Below, piece after piece: positions 51,477 to 63,447 of a stretch of DNA of 64,000 nucleotides. This stretch comes from Agarivorans sp. TSD2052 (lineage in GTDB: Bacteria > Pseudomonadota > Gammaproteobacteria > Enterobacterales > Celerinatantimonadaceae), in NCBI RefSeq assembly GCF_023238625.1, contig NZ_CP096670.1, forward strand, positions 3,738,501-3,802,500. Reading direction: 5' to 3'. The position numbers and the translations under genes were made by a program. The notes below the pieces were generated by a model that was given only the letters and a program-made list of their open reading frames with translations, searched no databases and was not told where the DNA came from. Each line of letters starts with the position of its first letter. Position 1 is the stretch's first letter.

Positions 51477-52067
51477 ATGCAAGAACGTATAAAAGAGATA
51501 TTTAGAGAGAGTATTCAAACTAAGATTGCTGCTGCAGAAGCACTGCCAGACACCATTGAAAAAGCGACCATCATTATTGCCCATACTTTATTAAATGGTA
51601 ACAAGCTCTTGATCGCCGGTAACGGTGCTGCAGCAGCGCAAGCCCAGCAGTTTGCGGCCAATCTGGTAAATAGATTTGATACAGAGCGCCCAAGCTTACC
51701 CGCCTTAGCCTTAAGCACTGATACTTCGGTACTGTCGGCTATCGCCAATGATTACTCTTTTGACGAAATTTTTGCCAAACAGATTCGAGCCTTGGGGCAG
51801 CAAGGTGACGTATTAGTTGCGCTATCTGATTCTGGTAATTGCCGTAATGTTATCAAAGCCATGGAGGCGGCGGTAAATAGAGATATGAATATTATCGCGC
51901 TTACGGGTAAAGACGGTGGCGAAATGGCAGGTTTACTCAGTGAGCAAGATGTAGAAATTAGAGTTCCCGCAGAACAGAGTATAAGGATCAATGAGGTTCA
52001 CCTCTTGGCTTTAAACTGTTTATGTGACCTAGTAGATCGTACCTTATTCCCACAACAAGAGGATTAA
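51477..52067 (+). CDS. diaA: DnaA initiator-associating protein DiaA
   Basis: 196 aa from the ATG at 51477 (GGGGAATAG just upstream), the E. coli length; the frame extends further upstream inside yraN without support. SIS-domain fold, with [21 protein letters not shown] and [18 protein letters not shown]. DiaA is a tetramer that promotes DnaA loading at oriC. GmhA, a related isomerase, is less likely because of the gene context. Confidence 0.92.
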   Translation: MQERIKEIFRESIQTKIAAAEALPDTIEKATIIIAHTLLNGNKLLIAGNGAAAAQAQQFAANLVNRFDTERPSLPALALSTDTSVLSAIANDYSFDEIFAKQIRALGQQGDVLVALSDSGNCRNVIKAMEAAVNRDMNIIALTGKDGGEMAGLLSEQDVEIRVPAEQSIRINEVHLLALNCLCDLVDRTLFPQQED

Positions 52068-52070
52068 TAG

Positions 52071-52643
52071 ATGTTACGAGTAATCACAGTGATTGCGATA
52101 GCGGGAATACTACAAGCCTGTGCAGGGGCTGTAGTGGTGGGTGCAGGTGTTGCCGCTGGAGCTGCCACAGATCGCCGCTCTATTGGCACTCAATTCGATG
52201 ATCAAACCATAGAGCTGCAAGTATTAAATGCCTTGGGGAAAGACGAACAATTATGGCGAAACAGTAAGCTTTCAGTGGTGGCATTAAATGGGCGAGTATT
52301 AGTGGTAGGTCAAAGCCCCGATGAGAGTAGCGTGAATAAAATTACCCAAATAGTCAGGGAACAAGAAGGGGTTACTCAGGTATTAAATGAAGTAAGAGCA
52401 AAGCCGCCTGTCTCGCTTGGCGTTCGTAGCAATGATTCTTGGATCACCACCAAAATAAAGTTCAAAATTTATGAAGACAGCAGCCTTCCCCCAGGAAAAA
52501 TCAAGGTGATTACCGAAGACAGTGAAGTGTTCTTAATTGGATTAGTAACAGCAGAAGAACAAAAGCGCGCGATTGATATAGCCAGACATGAAACGGGCGT
52601 GAGTAAGGTCATAAAAGTGTTTGAAGTGATCGAAAACAGCTAG
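52071..52643 (+). CDS. dolP: Outer-membrane lipoprotein DolP (YraP), two BON domains
   Basis: 190 aa. Lipobox ILQACAG gives Cys17 as the lipidated residue. Two BON domains follow (about 45-115 and 125-188). In E. coli DolP localises to division sites and supports outer-membrane integrity and amidase activation. Glycine-rich stretch VVVGAGVAAGAATD after the Cys is as in E. coli. Last gene of the lpoA cluster. Confidence 0.93.
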   Translation: MLRVITVIAIAGILQACAGAVVVGAGVAAGAATDRRSIGTQFDDQTIELQVLNALGKDEQLWRNSKLSVVALNGRVLVVGQSPDESSVNKITQIVREQEGVTQVLNEVRAKPPVSLGVRSNDSWITTKIKFKIYEDSSLPPGKIKVITEDSEVFLIGLVTAEEQKRAIDIARHETGVSKVIKVFEVIENS

Positions 52644-52670
52644 CCCGACGAGCAATCACAAGAAATAAAA

Positions 52671-52693
52671 AAAGCGCCTAAGGCGCTTTTTTT
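52671..52693. terminator. Bidirectional terminator between dolP and sspB
   Basis: A 9-bp stem (AAAGCGCCT / AGGCGCTTT) with a single-base centre is flanked by A- and T-runs on both sides. It serves the convergent dolP and sspB; the sspB stop codon lies at its edge. Confidence 0.85.
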
Positions 52694-53111
52694 ATTTAAC
52701 AATAGTTAACGTCGGCTTCTTCGCCACTTCGGCGGAAGGCGATTCAACTATCTTGTCGTCGCTCTCAACGGGCTCAATGGCTTCATAAGCGGCTTCTGGC
52801 TCAAATGCTGTGCCAGCGCCGTTCTCACGAGCATATATCGCAATCACAGCAGCCATGGGTACATACACCTGAAATGGTTTACCACCAAAGCGCGCATTAA
52901 AGCCCACGTGGTGTAAGTCCATATCAAATGAAACTACGGCCGACGGCGCTATATTAAGCACAATTTGCCCATCATTAACAAATTGACTAGGTACTGTGAC
53001 GTTGGCTTGTGTCGCATCAACCACTAAATGCGGAGTCAGCTCGTTATCGAGTAACCAGTCAAAAAAGGCCCGTAAAAGATAAGGCCGATTTGGGCTCATT
53101 TCGCTACTCAT
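52692..53111 (-). CDS. sspB: ClpXP protease specificity-enhancing factor SspB
   Basis: 139 aa. Binds ssrA-tagged proteins and delivers them to ClpXP. Substrate-binding domain: PYLLRAFFDWLLDNELTPHLVVDA and NARFGGKPFQVYVPM. A flexible acidic linker leads to the C-terminal ClpX-binding tail KKPTLTIVK. The start codon overlaps the sspA stop (TAATG). Confidence 0.96.
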   Translation of the reverse strand: MSSEMSPNRPYLLRAFFDWLLDNELTPHLVVDATQANVTVPSQFVNDGQIVLNIAPSAVVSFDMDLHHVGFNARFGGKPFQVYVPMAAVIAIYARENGAGTAFEPEAAYEAIEPVESDDKIVESPSAEVAKKPTLTIVK

Positions 53112-53746
53112 TAACCTAGAAATCCGTCGCGAATTTCACGTTCAGCGTCAGTTAATGATGCTTGGAAAGACTCACGATCAAAAACACGAATCATGTAAGA
53201 TTTAATCTCTTTAGCGCCAGTACCTTCAAGCTCAATGCCTAAAGTAGGCAAGCGCCACAATAGTGGAGCAAGATAACAATCTACTAAGCTAAACTCTTCA
53301 CTCATAAAGTAAGGCATTTCAACAAACACCGGAGCAATGCTTAACAAGCTCTCAGTGAGTTGCTTACGCGCAGCTTCGGCATTGTCGCCTTTCTCGATTT
53401 GCGCCACCAGTGTATACCAGTCATTTTTAATTCGATGCATCATCAAACGACTAGAGCCACGCGATACCGGGTAAACAGGCATTAGTGGTGGGTGTGGGAA
53501 ACGCTCATCTAAGTACTCCATAATGATCTGTGATTGGTATAACACCAATTCGCGATCCACTAAGGTAGGTACCGAGCTATACGGATTCAGGTCAATCAAA
53601 TCTTCCGGCAAATTGTCCGGATCAACGAGGTTAATCTCTACGCTGACGCCTTTCTCAGCCAAAACGATACGTACCTGATGACTATATAAGTCGTTAGCAC
53701 CAGAGTATAACGTCATTACCGAACGCTTGTTGGCAGCTACAGCCAT
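53111..53746 (-). CDS. sspA: Stringent starvation protein A
   Basis: 211 aa from the ATG at 53746, which has GGAGGG upstream; a TTG 12 bp earlier lies in that site. GST-fold protein without glutathione activity that binds RNA polymerase. MTLYSGANDLYSHQVRIVLAEKG and NPYSSVPTLVDRELVLYQSQIIMEYLDERF are typical. Downstream of petC across a strong terminator. Confidence 0.95.
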   Translation of the reverse strand: MAVAANKRSVMTLYSGANDLYSHQVRIVLAEKGVSVEINLVDPDNLPEDLIDLNPYSSVPTLVDRELVLYQSQIIMEYLDERFPHPPLMPVYPVSRGSSRLMMHRIKNDWYTLVAQIEKGDNAEAARKQLTESLLSIAPVFVEMPYFMSEEFSLVDCYLAPLLWRLPTLGIELEGTGAKEIKSYMIRVFDRESFQASLTDAEREIRDGFLG

Positions 53747-53783
53747 TGAACCCTCCAAAAACCATCAAAAATAAAAACACAAA

Positions 53784-53809
53784 CGGCAACAGCATAACTG
53801 CTATTGCCG
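53784..53809 (-). terminator. Rho-independent terminator after petABC
   Basis: An 11-bp stem (CGGCAATAGCA paired with TGCTGTTGCCG on the minus strand, one U-G pair) with a 4-nt loop, followed by a T-rich tract. It separates petC from sspA. Confidence 0.85.
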
Positions 53810-53832
53810 ATAAACAATTACTAGCTTAGTAC

Positions 53833-54570
53833 TTAGTGTACGTCGCGCCAGTATTCTTTCTTCAGTAGATAACTAATAATGAAGAAGATAAATAAGAAAC
53901 CCATTACCCAATAACCAAGGCGTTTACGCTCTAGCTGAATAGGTTCCGCAGCATAAACCAAGAAGTTAACAAGGTCCAAAACTGCGTGGTCAAACTCATC
54001 ATCACTCATCTCTCCGCTGCCATCAGACTCGATACCAACGTAGATGTGTTGTTCTTCACCATCAATCATTCTTGTTTCGTAAACCGCGTTTGGCACACCC
54101 TGTAGTTCTTGCAATACATGTGGCATACCAACACTTGGGAACACTTTATTGTTCACTCCAAATGGACGGGCTTCATCAACATAAAATGAACGTAGATAAG
54201 TATAGATCCAATCTGCTCCACGAACTCGTGCAACCAAGGTTAAATCTGGTGCTGGTGCACCAAACCATTTGGCGGCGTCATCTTCCTGAATGGCATTTTC
54301 CATCAATTCGCCCGGTTTTACTCCGGTGAAAATCAAGTTTTGTTCCATTAAGTCCAGAGGAATACTTAAATCTTCCGCTACGCGGTTGTAACGCTGGTAC
54401 TGAGTACTATGACAACCAAAGCAGTAGTTCATGAATAACATGGCACCGTTTTGCAACGAAGCCTTGTCGCGTAGATCATAATTCGCTTTATCTAAGTGTA
54501 CATTACCACCAGCGGCCATAGTCAAACTAGGAAGCAGCAGCATCAATGCAATAAATACTGTTCTCATCAT
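53833..54570 (-). CDS. petC: Cytochrome c1
   Basis: 245 aa. Signal peptide 1-19, haem c site Cys50-FG-Cys53-His54, and a C-terminal membrane anchor (about 219-237). Electron carrier of the bc1 complex to soluble cytochrome c. The start overlaps the petB stop (ATGA), as expected for a coupled operon petA-petB-petC. Confidence 0.95.
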   Translation of the reverse strand: MMRTVFIALMLLLPSLTMAAGGNVHLDKANYDLRDKASLQNGAMLFMNYCFGCHSTQYQRYNRVAEDLSIPLDLMEQNLIFTGVKPGELMENAIQEDDAAKWFGAPAPDLTLVARVRGADWIYTYLRSFYVDEARPFGVNNKVFPSVGMPHVLQELQGVPNAVYETRMIDGEEQHIYVGIESDGSGEMSDDEFDHAVLDLVNFLVYAAEPIQLERKRLGYWVMGFLFIFFIISYLLKKEYWRDVH

Positions 54571-55778
54571 TTGGTCACCCTTTCTGGAACTGGCTTAGTT
54601 TTCTCGTTCTTACTGTAAATCCATAGTAAGAGGAAGTAACCAAAGTACCCAACGGTTGTGATACGTGCTACCCAAGTTAGCAGCGTTGTTGAAGGCAAAG
54701 CGCCTAAAATACCCAAAATAATGAAGCAAATTACAAACTGAGCAATATTCAGTTTATGAATGGTGCTACGATAACGAATCGACTTAACCTTACAGCGGTC
54801 TAACCATGGCAGCACAAATAGCACTGCAATAGAAAGCCCCATCATGGCTACACCCATTAGTTTATCCGGCACGGCACGTAAAATTGCGTAGAACGGAGTG
54901 AAATACCACACTGGCGCAATATGTTCAGGTGTCTTCAGCGGGTTAGCCGCTTCAAAGTTTGGCGCTTCAAGGAAGTAACCACCACCATCAGGGAAGAAGA
55001 ACATCACCCAACAGAAGAAGAATAAGAAGCCAACAATTGCCGCCAAATCTTTAACAGTGAAGTAAGGGTGGAATGGAATACCATCTTTCGGCCAACCATT
55101 CTCATCTTTGTTTGCTTTAATCTCGATACCGTCAGGGTTGTTAGAGCCCACTTCGTGTAAGGCCACGATATGCAAGAATACCAACATCACCAACACTAAT
55201 GGTAAAGCGATGACGTGCAAAGCAAAGAAGCGATTAAGTGTTGCCCCAGAGATAACGTAGTCACCACGGATCCACAGGGTTAAATCGTCACCGATTACCG
55301 GTATCGCACCAAACAGCGAAATAATCACCTGTGCGCCCCAGTAAGACATTTGCCCCCAAGGGAGTAGATATCCCATGAAAGCTTCGGCCATCAATACCAA
55401 GAAAATCAACATTCCGAACAGCCACAGCAGTTCGCGAGGTTTCTGATAAGAGCCGTAAATTAGGCCTCGGTACATGTGCAAATACACCACCACAAAGAAG
55501 GCTGACGCCCCAGTGGAATGCATGTAACGCAACAGCCAGCCATATTCCACATCACGCATGATGTATTCAACAGAGGCAAATGCACCATCACCTGAAGGGT
55601 TGTAATTCATGGTTAGCCAAATACCCGTTAGTATTTGGTTAACTAAAACAACCATGGCGATGAAGCCAAAAATATACCAAAAGTTAAAATTCTTTGGTGT
55701 TGGGTACTGACCAACATGTTTATTGTAGGTCTTAGTTAAGGGGATCCGTTCATCGATCCAACCGATAAGTGCTTTCAT
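54567..55778 (-). CDS. petB: Cytochrome b of the bc1 complex
   Basis: 403 aa from the ATG at 55778, which has GAGG upstream and lies just after the petA stop; longer versions would start within petA. Eight to nine membrane helices, with haem-binding histidines in the GWLLRYMHSTGAS and RFFALHVIALP segments and quinol-site PEW-like motif PVWYFTPFYAILRA. Full-length (b6-plus-subunit-IV type) cytochrome b. Confidence 0.96.
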   Translation of the reverse strand: MKALIGWIDERIPLTKTYNKHVGQYPTPKNFNFWYIFGFIAMVVLVNQILTGIWLTMNYNPSGDGAFASVEYIMRDVEYGWLLRYMHSTGASAFFVVVYLHMYRGLIYGSYQKPRELLWLFGMLIFLVLMAEAFMGYLLPWGQMSYWGAQVIISLFGAIPVIGDDLTLWIRGDYVISGATLNRFFALHVIALPLVLVMLVFLHIVALHEVGSNNPDGIEIKANKDENGWPKDGIPFHPYFTVKDLAAIVGFLFFFCWVMFFFPDGGGYFLEAPNFEAANPLKTPEHIAPVWYFTPFYAILRAVPDKLMGVAMMGLSIAVLFVLPWLDRCKVKSIRYRSTIHKLNIAQFVICFIILGILGALPSTTLLTWVARITTVGYFGYFLLLWIYSKNEKTKPVPERVTK

Positions 55779-55779
55779 C

Positions 55780-56370
55780 TTAAGCCTCTCCCTTATCCAT
55801 GCCAACCAAAATGGTGGTTTCATCAACATAGTGATGCGGAGGAACAACCAAATTTAGAGGCGCAGGTACGCTTTGGAATACTCGACCAGCCATATCAAAT
55901 TTTGAACCATGACAAGGACAGAAGAATCCATATTCAACGCCTTGCACTTGTTCACCAAAACTACCTGGTAAATAAGTCGGCGAACACCCTAAGTGAGTAC
56001 ACAAACCAACACCGATAAATAGCTCAGGTTTAATCGAGCGATGTTCGTTGGTGGTGTATTCCGGTTGTTGAGGCTCCTCAGAGTTAGGATCTCGTAACTG
56101 GTCACCAATAGTGCCTAAGTTATCGAGAACCGCTTGAGGACGGTTTACCACCCAAACAGGTTTTCCGCGCCATTCAACACGAAGTAATTGTCCAGGTTCT
56201 ATTTTGCTAATATCCACTTCTACTGGTGCTCCGGCAGCTTTTGCTTTGGCACTAGGGTTCCATGAACTGATAAAAGGTACTGCGGCAAACGTTGCTCCTA
56301 CACCACCGACAACAGCTGTTGTCCAGGTAAGGAAGCGACGGCGGCCAGCATCGACAGGAGCGTTGCTCAT
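55780..56370 (-). CDS. petA: Ubiquinol-cytochrome c reductase Rieske iron-sulfur subunit
   Basis: 196 aa from the ATG at 56370 with GGAGAG upstream. N-terminal twin-arginine type signal-anchor (GRRRFLTW plus hydrophobic stretch). 2Fe-2S boxes Cys124-T-His126-LG-Cys129 and Cys151-P-Cys153-His154 are complete. First gene of petABC. Confidence 0.96.
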   Translation of the reverse strand: MSNAPVDAGRRRFLTWTTAVVGGVGATFAAVPFISSWNPSAKAKAAGAPVEVDISKIEPGQLLRVEWRGKPVWVVNRPQAVLDNLGTIGDQLRDPNSEEPQQPEYTTNEHRSIKPELFIGVGLCTHLGCSPTYLPGSFGEQVQGVEYGFFCPCHGSKFDMAGRVFQSVPAPLNLVVPPHHYVDETTILVGMDKGEA

Positions 56371-56500
56371 CCAATGTCTCTCCGGTAAGGATCCGCGCAA
56401 TTATTGTAATTTTCCTTGCGGCATGCTGCACAAGGTAGCGTTTTTCTGCTACAGGTTGCGTTTACTTGCTACTACATAATTGCAGATAAATGCGAACAAA

Positions 56501-56529
56501 ATAGTAATAAAAAACACACAAATTGACAA
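56501..56529 (-). promoter_or_regulatory. Putative petABC promoter
   Basis: On the minus strand TTGTCA (56524-56529), exactly 17 bp, then TACTAT (56501-56506). The inferred leader to petA is about 125 nt. The elements are imperfect but the spacing is ideal. Confidence 0.5.
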
Positions 56530-56563
56530 GGGAAATCAAGGATTTTAACCTTTCAGAATGAAG

Positions 56564-56589
56564 AAAAGCCCGGCATAGCCGAGCTTTTT
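56564..56589 (-). terminator. Rho-independent terminator after rpsI
   Basis: The stem AAAAGC-N-CGGC / GCCG-N-GCTTTT with a 3-nt loop (one wobble pair) and flanking T-run lies 25 bp past the rpsI stop. Confidence 0.8.
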
Positions 56590-56613
56590 GGTAACACGTA
56601 AGTGTATTTGCAA

Positions 56614-57006
56614 TTAACGTTTCGAGAATTGCGGCTTACGACGTGCTTTACGTAGACCAACTTTCTTACGTTCAACTTTACGAGCATCACGTGTAACAAA
56701 GCCAGCTTTACGAAGTTCAGGACGTAGACTTTCGTCATATTCCATCAACGCACGAGTGATACCATGACGGATAGCACCAGCTTGACCAGTTGTACCACCA
56801 CCTTTAACGGTAACTAGCAAGTCAACTTTACCTAACAATTCTGTTAGTTCAAGTGGTTGACGAACTACCATACGAGCAGTTTCACGGCCAAAGTAAACTT
56901 CCAAAGTGCGGTTGTTTACAGTGATGTTACCACTACCTGCTTTCATGAATACGCGAGCAGTAGAGCTTTTGCGACGGCCAGTGCCGTAGTATTGATTCTC
57001 AGCCAT
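56614..57006 (-). CDS. rpsI: 30S ribosomal protein S9
   Basis: 130 aa, standard length. [15 protein letters not shown] at the N-terminus and the basic C-terminal tail ending RKPQFSKR, which reaches the P-site tRNA. Cotranscribed with rplM, 17 bp downstream of it. Confidence 0.98.
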   Translation of the reverse strand: MAENQYYGTGRRKSSTARVFMKAGSGNITVNNRTLEVYFGRETARMVVRQPLELTELLGKVDLLVTVKGGGTTGQAGAIRHGITRALMEYDESLRPELRKAGFVTRDARKVERKKVGLRKARRKPQFSKR

Positions 57007-57023
57007 TATTAAAATTCCGTAAC

Positions 57024-57452
57024 TTAAATGTCTAATACTTGTGGTTGCTGAGCCGCATGAGTGTGCTCAGGTCCAGCGAATACTTTCAGTTTACGGAACA
57101 TTGCACGGCCTAGAGGACCTTTTGGCAACATACCTTTCACTGCAGACTGGATAACACGCTCAGGTGCTTTCTCGAGTAACTTTTCAAAGCTAATCGATTT
57201 CAAACCACCAGGGTAACCAGTGTGCGAGTGGTAAATTTTACCTTTCGCTTTGTTGCCTGTTACGGCTACTTTCTCAGCGTTGATCACGACGATGTAATCG
57301 CCAGTATCTACGTGAGGAGTATATTCAGCTTTATGCTTACCGCGTAGGCGAGAAGCGATTTCAGTTGCGATACGACCCAGAGTTTTACCATCTGCATCAA
57401 CAACATACCAGTCGCGTTTTACGCTGTCTGGCTTGGCTACAAAAGTTTTCAT
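57024..57452 (-). CDS. rplM: 50S ribosomal protein L13
   Basis: 142 aa, the E. coli length, from the ATG at 57452; the frame to 57524 lies in the leader and is not expected to be translated. [20 protein letters not shown] and [22 protein letters not shown] are conserved. No Shine-Dalgarno is obvious at the start, and the leader is structured. E. coli L13 represses its own operon by binding the leader. Confidence 0.97.
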   Translation of the reverse strand: MKTFVAKPDSVKRDWYVVDADGKTLGRIATEIASRLRGKHKAEYTPHVDTGDYIVVINAEKVAVTGNKAKGKIYHSHTGYPGGLKSISFEKLLEKAPERVIQSAVKGMLPKGPLGRAMFRKLKVFAGPEHTHAAQQPQVLDI

Positions 57453-57482
57453 TTGTATATATAACCCAAAATAACTGTTACA

Positions 57483-57509
57483 CACGTGTTTGTGAAAATC
57501 ACAAACGTG
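57483..57509 (-). promoter_or_regulatory. rplM leader hairpin, candidate L13 autoregulatory element
   Basis: On the minus strand CACGTTTGTGA pairs with TCACAAACACGTG (one bulge), loop of 3 nt, about 30 nt before the rplM ATG. A second, weaker hairpin (GTCACC / GGTGGC) is further upstream near 57562-57580. The location fits autogenous control by L13. Confidence 0.5.
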
Positions 57510-57599
57510 AAAATAGCCACTCATGGTATCCCTTCGAATACGGAGTAGACTTGATTGTTAGTGCCACCAAATCGGTGACATGTAACGTGGGGTGGCAAG

Positions 57600-57605
57600 A
57601 TTATA
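57600..57605 (-). promoter_or_regulatory. Putative rplM -10 element
   Basis: A perfect TATAAT on the minus strand about 150 nt upstream of rplM. No recognisable -35 at 17 nt. It would give a leader of about 140 nt holding both hairpins. Confidence 0.5.
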
Positions 57606-57644
57606 GGGGAAGTACAAAAAAAAACCACCTTTTATTGCTTTTAT

Positions 57645-58760
57645 TTAAGGTAAATGCTCTCTTTCAAGGTATTCATGTGATTGCATCTCTTGTAAGCGCG
57701 ATAAACAACGTTCAAATTCAAAGTCTAAGCGCCCACCTTGATACAAGTCTAATAAAGGCACCGCTGCGGCAATAATTAAGGTTACGTTACGCTCGTAGAA
57801 TTCATCGACCAATGCAATAAATCGACGGGCTGCGTCATCATTGGTCGCCCCCATGGCCACTACCCCCGACAGCAACACAGTATGGTAGAGCTTTGCCAGT
57901 TCGATGTAGTCAAGTTGGCTACGCGCGCCCTCGCAGAGCTCGGCAAACTCGAGGTGTAAAACACTATCAGCTTCATTAACAAAACTAATCATTCGTTGAT
58001 TAATTTCGATTTGACCAAGTTGTTGTCTGGGTTCATTAGATAATTGCAAAAAATATTGAGCGAGGTTTTTCTCCGCTTGTTGATCTAAGGGGTAATGATA
58101 AATCTCTGCCTCATTGAGGGTGCGCATCCGATAATCATTACCACCATCAACATTAATAACCTGACAATGCTGTTGAATCAGTTTAATGGTGGGTAGAAAA
58201 CGTTGCCTCTGTAAGCCATTTCGATAAAGATCTTCAGGAGGAATATTTGAAGTGGCGACCAATGTTACTCCTCGCTCAAACAAGGCTTCAAATAACCTAC
58301 CTAATAACATCGCATCGGTGATGTCCGACACAAAGAATTCATCGAAGCAAATAACTTCGGCTTCGGCAAACAAGCGCTCAGCAACGATCAATAAGGGGTC
58401 ACTTTGCCCATCAAGAGTTTTTAACTCTGAATGAACTCGCTGCATAAATCGATGAAAATGCACGCGCATTTTTCGTTCACCAGTTAAACAGCTAAAAAAC
58501 GTATCCATAAGATACGTTTTTCCACGCCCCACTCCGCCCCACATATACAAGCCTTGAACGGACTGAGTTGAAGGTGGCGTTGTTTTGCCAAAACGCTGTT
58601 TTAATGCAGAAAAAAATGACGTTTCAGCTACAGGAGGCAGCGGCTTTTGCGACAGTTGTTCAAACACGACTTGTAGCTGGCTTACAGCGAAAGCTTGGGC
58701 ACTGTCGTGTACAAAATCACTTTTTTGAAGATCTTGCTGATATTGTTGCTGTGGATTCAT
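57645..58760 (-). CDS. zapE: Cell division ATPase ZapE (AFG1-like)
   Basis: 371 aa from the ATG at 58760 (AGGGAAAGG directly upstream). AAA+ P-loop GGVGRGKT (75-82), the Walker B ICFDEFFVSDITDAM and sensor TSNIPPEDLYRNGLQR. In E. coli ZapE destabilises FtsZ polymers late in division. It is upstream of rplM on the same strand and divergent from zapG. Confidence 0.94.
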   Translation of the reverse strand: MNPQQQYQQDLQKSDFVHDSAQAFAVSQLQVVFEQLSQKPLPPVAETSFFSALKQRFGKTTPPSTQSVQGLYMWGGVGRGKTYLMDTFFSCLTGERKMRVHFHRFMQRVHSELKTLDGQSDPLLIVAERLFAEAEVICFDEFFVSDITDAMLLGRLFEALFERGVTLVATSNIPPEDLYRNGLQRQRFLPTIKLIQQHCQVINVDGGNDYRMRTLNEAEIYHYPLDQQAEKNLAQYFLQLSNEPRQQLGQIEINQRMISFVNEADSVLHLEFAELCEGARSQLDYIELAKLYHTVLLSGVVAMGATNDDAARRFIALVDEFYERNVTLIIAAAVPLLDLYQGGRLDFEFERCLSRLQEMQSHEYLEREHLP

Positions 58761-58867
58761 CCTTTCCCTATTCCCAAAACCCGCTAAAATAACACCAAAA
58801 TTGATAGTACCATGTGAACGCTTTCTCAAGTATATTGAAAGTTCATCAAGACCAACAAAGGATTAAT

Positions 58868-59272
58868 ATGAGCGCAATTAGCAGTATGATTTTTCTTCTT
58901 ATTGGTGTCGCCATTGGCTTTTTTCTTAGCCGCATGGCATCAAAGCCAGTTGGCAGCGATGCAAATATGAAGCAAGAGTTACAACAAAACAAAGCCGAAT
59001 TAGATAGCTACAAAGAACAAGTTCAAGAGCACTTTGCCACCAGCGCACAATTACTCGAAGATATGGCCAAGCAGTACCAAGGTATTTATGAGCATATGGC
59101 TAGCCAATCGAAATCTCTAATCAGTGATGACACCGCTCAGCCTCAGCTGTTTGCTGACTACCAAGAGAAACTAGAGTTAGACGAAACGGTTGAATCTAAA
59201 GATGCCCAGCCAAAGGACTACTCTAACGAACCTTCTGGTTTATTTACCGAAGCCCAGCGTAAAGCTAGCTAA
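58868..59272 (+). CDS. zapG: Z-ring associated protein ZapG (YhcB, DUF1043)
   Basis: 134 aa from the ATG at 58868 with AGGA six nt upstream. One N-terminal membrane helix (ISSMIFLLIGVAIGFFLSRM) and a coiled coil (about 30-90) followed by an acidic tail. YhcB links cell envelope synthesis and division in E. coli. Position between zapE and degQ matches E. coli yhcM-yhcB-degQ. Confidence 0.9.
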   Translation: MSAISSMIFLLIGVAIGFFLSRMASKPVGSDANMKQELQQNKAELDSYKEQVQEHFATSAQLLEDMAKQYQGIYEHMASQSKSLISDDTAQPQLFADYQEKLELDETVESKDAQPKDYSNEPSGLFTEAQRKAS

Positions 59273-59350
59273 ATCATTGAACTATTTTACCTAAACAGGG
59301 TCTTTAAGATCCTGTTTTTATATTGATATTTGTTTATTGAGGGTATCTAA

Positions 59351-60718
59351 ATGAGCATTTCTGCTAACAAATTTGTTATTTTGTTGTTTTCATTTTTCCT
59401 TGGCATTAACACCTTTCAGGCCCATGCCGCACTACCAATGTCTGTCGCTGGCGAAGATTTGCCTACATTGGCACCAGTACTTGAACGAGCTACTCCTGCG
59501 GTGGTGAATATTTCAGTGGCAGGAACCAAAGTGTCACAACAACAAATACCAGAATTATTTAAGTACTTTTTCGGCCAAGAAGGCGCACCCGATGGCTCCT
59601 CTCAGGAAAGACCTTTCCAAGGTTTAGGTTCTGGGGTGGTAGTTGACGCTAACAAAGGCTACGTCATCACTAACTATCACGTGATTCATGAAGCCGATGA
59701 GATAGTGGTAACTCTAAAAGATGGCCGAACGTTTGAAGCTGAAGTACTAGGAAGTGACCGCCATACCGACATCGCCTTATTACAAATAGAAGCCGAAGAC
59801 TTGGTTGATATCAAACTATCAGACTCAGATAACTTACGTGTAGGCGACTTCGCGATTGCCATTGGTAACCCATTTGGCCTAGGCCAAACAGTGACGTCAG
59901 GCATTGTCAGCGCCTTAGGCCGTAGCGGTTTAAATATCGAGAACTTAGAAAACTTCATTCAAACTGATGCGGCGATTAACAGCGGAAACTCTGGCGGTGC
60001 CTTGATCAATTTGAACGGGGAACTCATCGGCATCAACACCGCTATCATTGCGCCAAATGGCGGTAATATTGGTATTGGTTTTGCGATTCCTAGCAACATG
60101 GTGCGCAACTTAGCCGAGCAAATTATCGAGTTTGGTGAAGTACGCCGCGGCGTATTGGGCGTGACAGGTGGCGAACTAAATAGCGATTTAGCTAAAGCCT
60201 TCGGCACCGACTCACAACACGGCGCGTTTGTTAATCAAGTCATGCAAAAATCGGCAGCCGATCAAGCAGGCATAAAACCAGGGGATATTATTGTCTCGGT
60301 TGATGATAAGCCGGTGAAGAGCTTTGCTGAATTACGCGCCAAAATAGGCACCATGGGGGCAGGTAAAACCATTAAGTTGGGCGCCATTCGAGATGGCAAA
60401 CCAATCAGCTTTAAGGTGACCTTACAGCAAGCAGAAGAGCAAAATATTAATGCCAAGGTAATGCACCCAGCGTTAGAGGGGGCAAGCTTGAGCTCAACAG
60501 CCAAAGGCGCTGAACTAGCTGGCGTAATTGTCAACAAGGTTCAACGAAACTCGAAAGCGGCAAATAATGGTTTCGAAGAGGGTGATATCATTATTGGTAT
60601 CAACAAAGTGAGAATTGCTAGCATCGCCGATTTACGTGAGCTGCTAGAAACCAAACCCCGCGTTTTAGCTGTCAATATTCAACGCGGCGACGAAAACCTC
60701 TACCGCATCATTCAGTAA
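59351..60718 (+). CDS. degQ: Periplasmic serine protease DegQ (HtrA family)
   Basis: 455 aa. Signal peptide 1-26 (AHA-A), S1C protease with catalytic His110, Asp140 and Ser214 (NSGNSGGALIN), and two PDZ domains (about 265-345 and 385-453). Degrades misfolded envelope proteins. The Q-linker before the protease is short, as in DegQ rather than DegP. Followed by degS. Confidence 0.95.
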   Translation: MSISANKFVILLFSFFLGINTFQAHAALPMSVAGEDLPTLAPVLERATPAVVNISVAGTKVSQQQIPELFKYFFGQEGAPDGSSQERPFQGLGSGVVVDANKGYVITNYHVIHEADEIVVTLKDGRTFEAEVLGSDRHTDIALLQIEAEDLVDIKLSDSDNLRVGDFAIAIGNPFGLGQTVTSGIVSALGRSGLNIENLENFIQTDAAINSGNSGGALINLNGELIGINTAIIAPNGGNIGIGFAIPSNMVRNLAEQIIEFGEVRRGVLGVTGGELNSDLAKAFGTDSQHGAFVNQVMQKSAADQAGIKPGDIIVSVDDKPVKSFAELRAKIGTMGAGKTIKLGAIRDGKPISFKVTLQQAEEQNINAKVMHPALEGASLSSTAKGAELAGVIVNKVQRNSKAANNGFEEGDIIIGINKVRIASIADLRELLETKPRVLAVNIQRGDENLYRIIQ

Positions 60719-60735
60719 ACGAGATTTTGAACCAC

Positions 60736-60766
60736 AAAGGCGACTTATATAGTCGCCTTTTCTTTT
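60736..60766 (+). terminator. Rho-independent terminator after degQ
   Basis: A 10-bp stem (AAAGGCGACT / AGTCGCCTTT) with a 5-nt loop, then TCTTTT, between degQ and degS. It implies that degS has its own promoter. Confidence 0.85.
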
Positions 60767-60815
60767 GTCTCCAGAATGCCCGTGTTATGCTGATAGCCTA
60801 GCTGGAGAAGAATAA

Positions 60816-63425
<2,610 letters not shown>

Positions 63426-63447
63426 GATTACGCTCCGGCAAAGTGCT

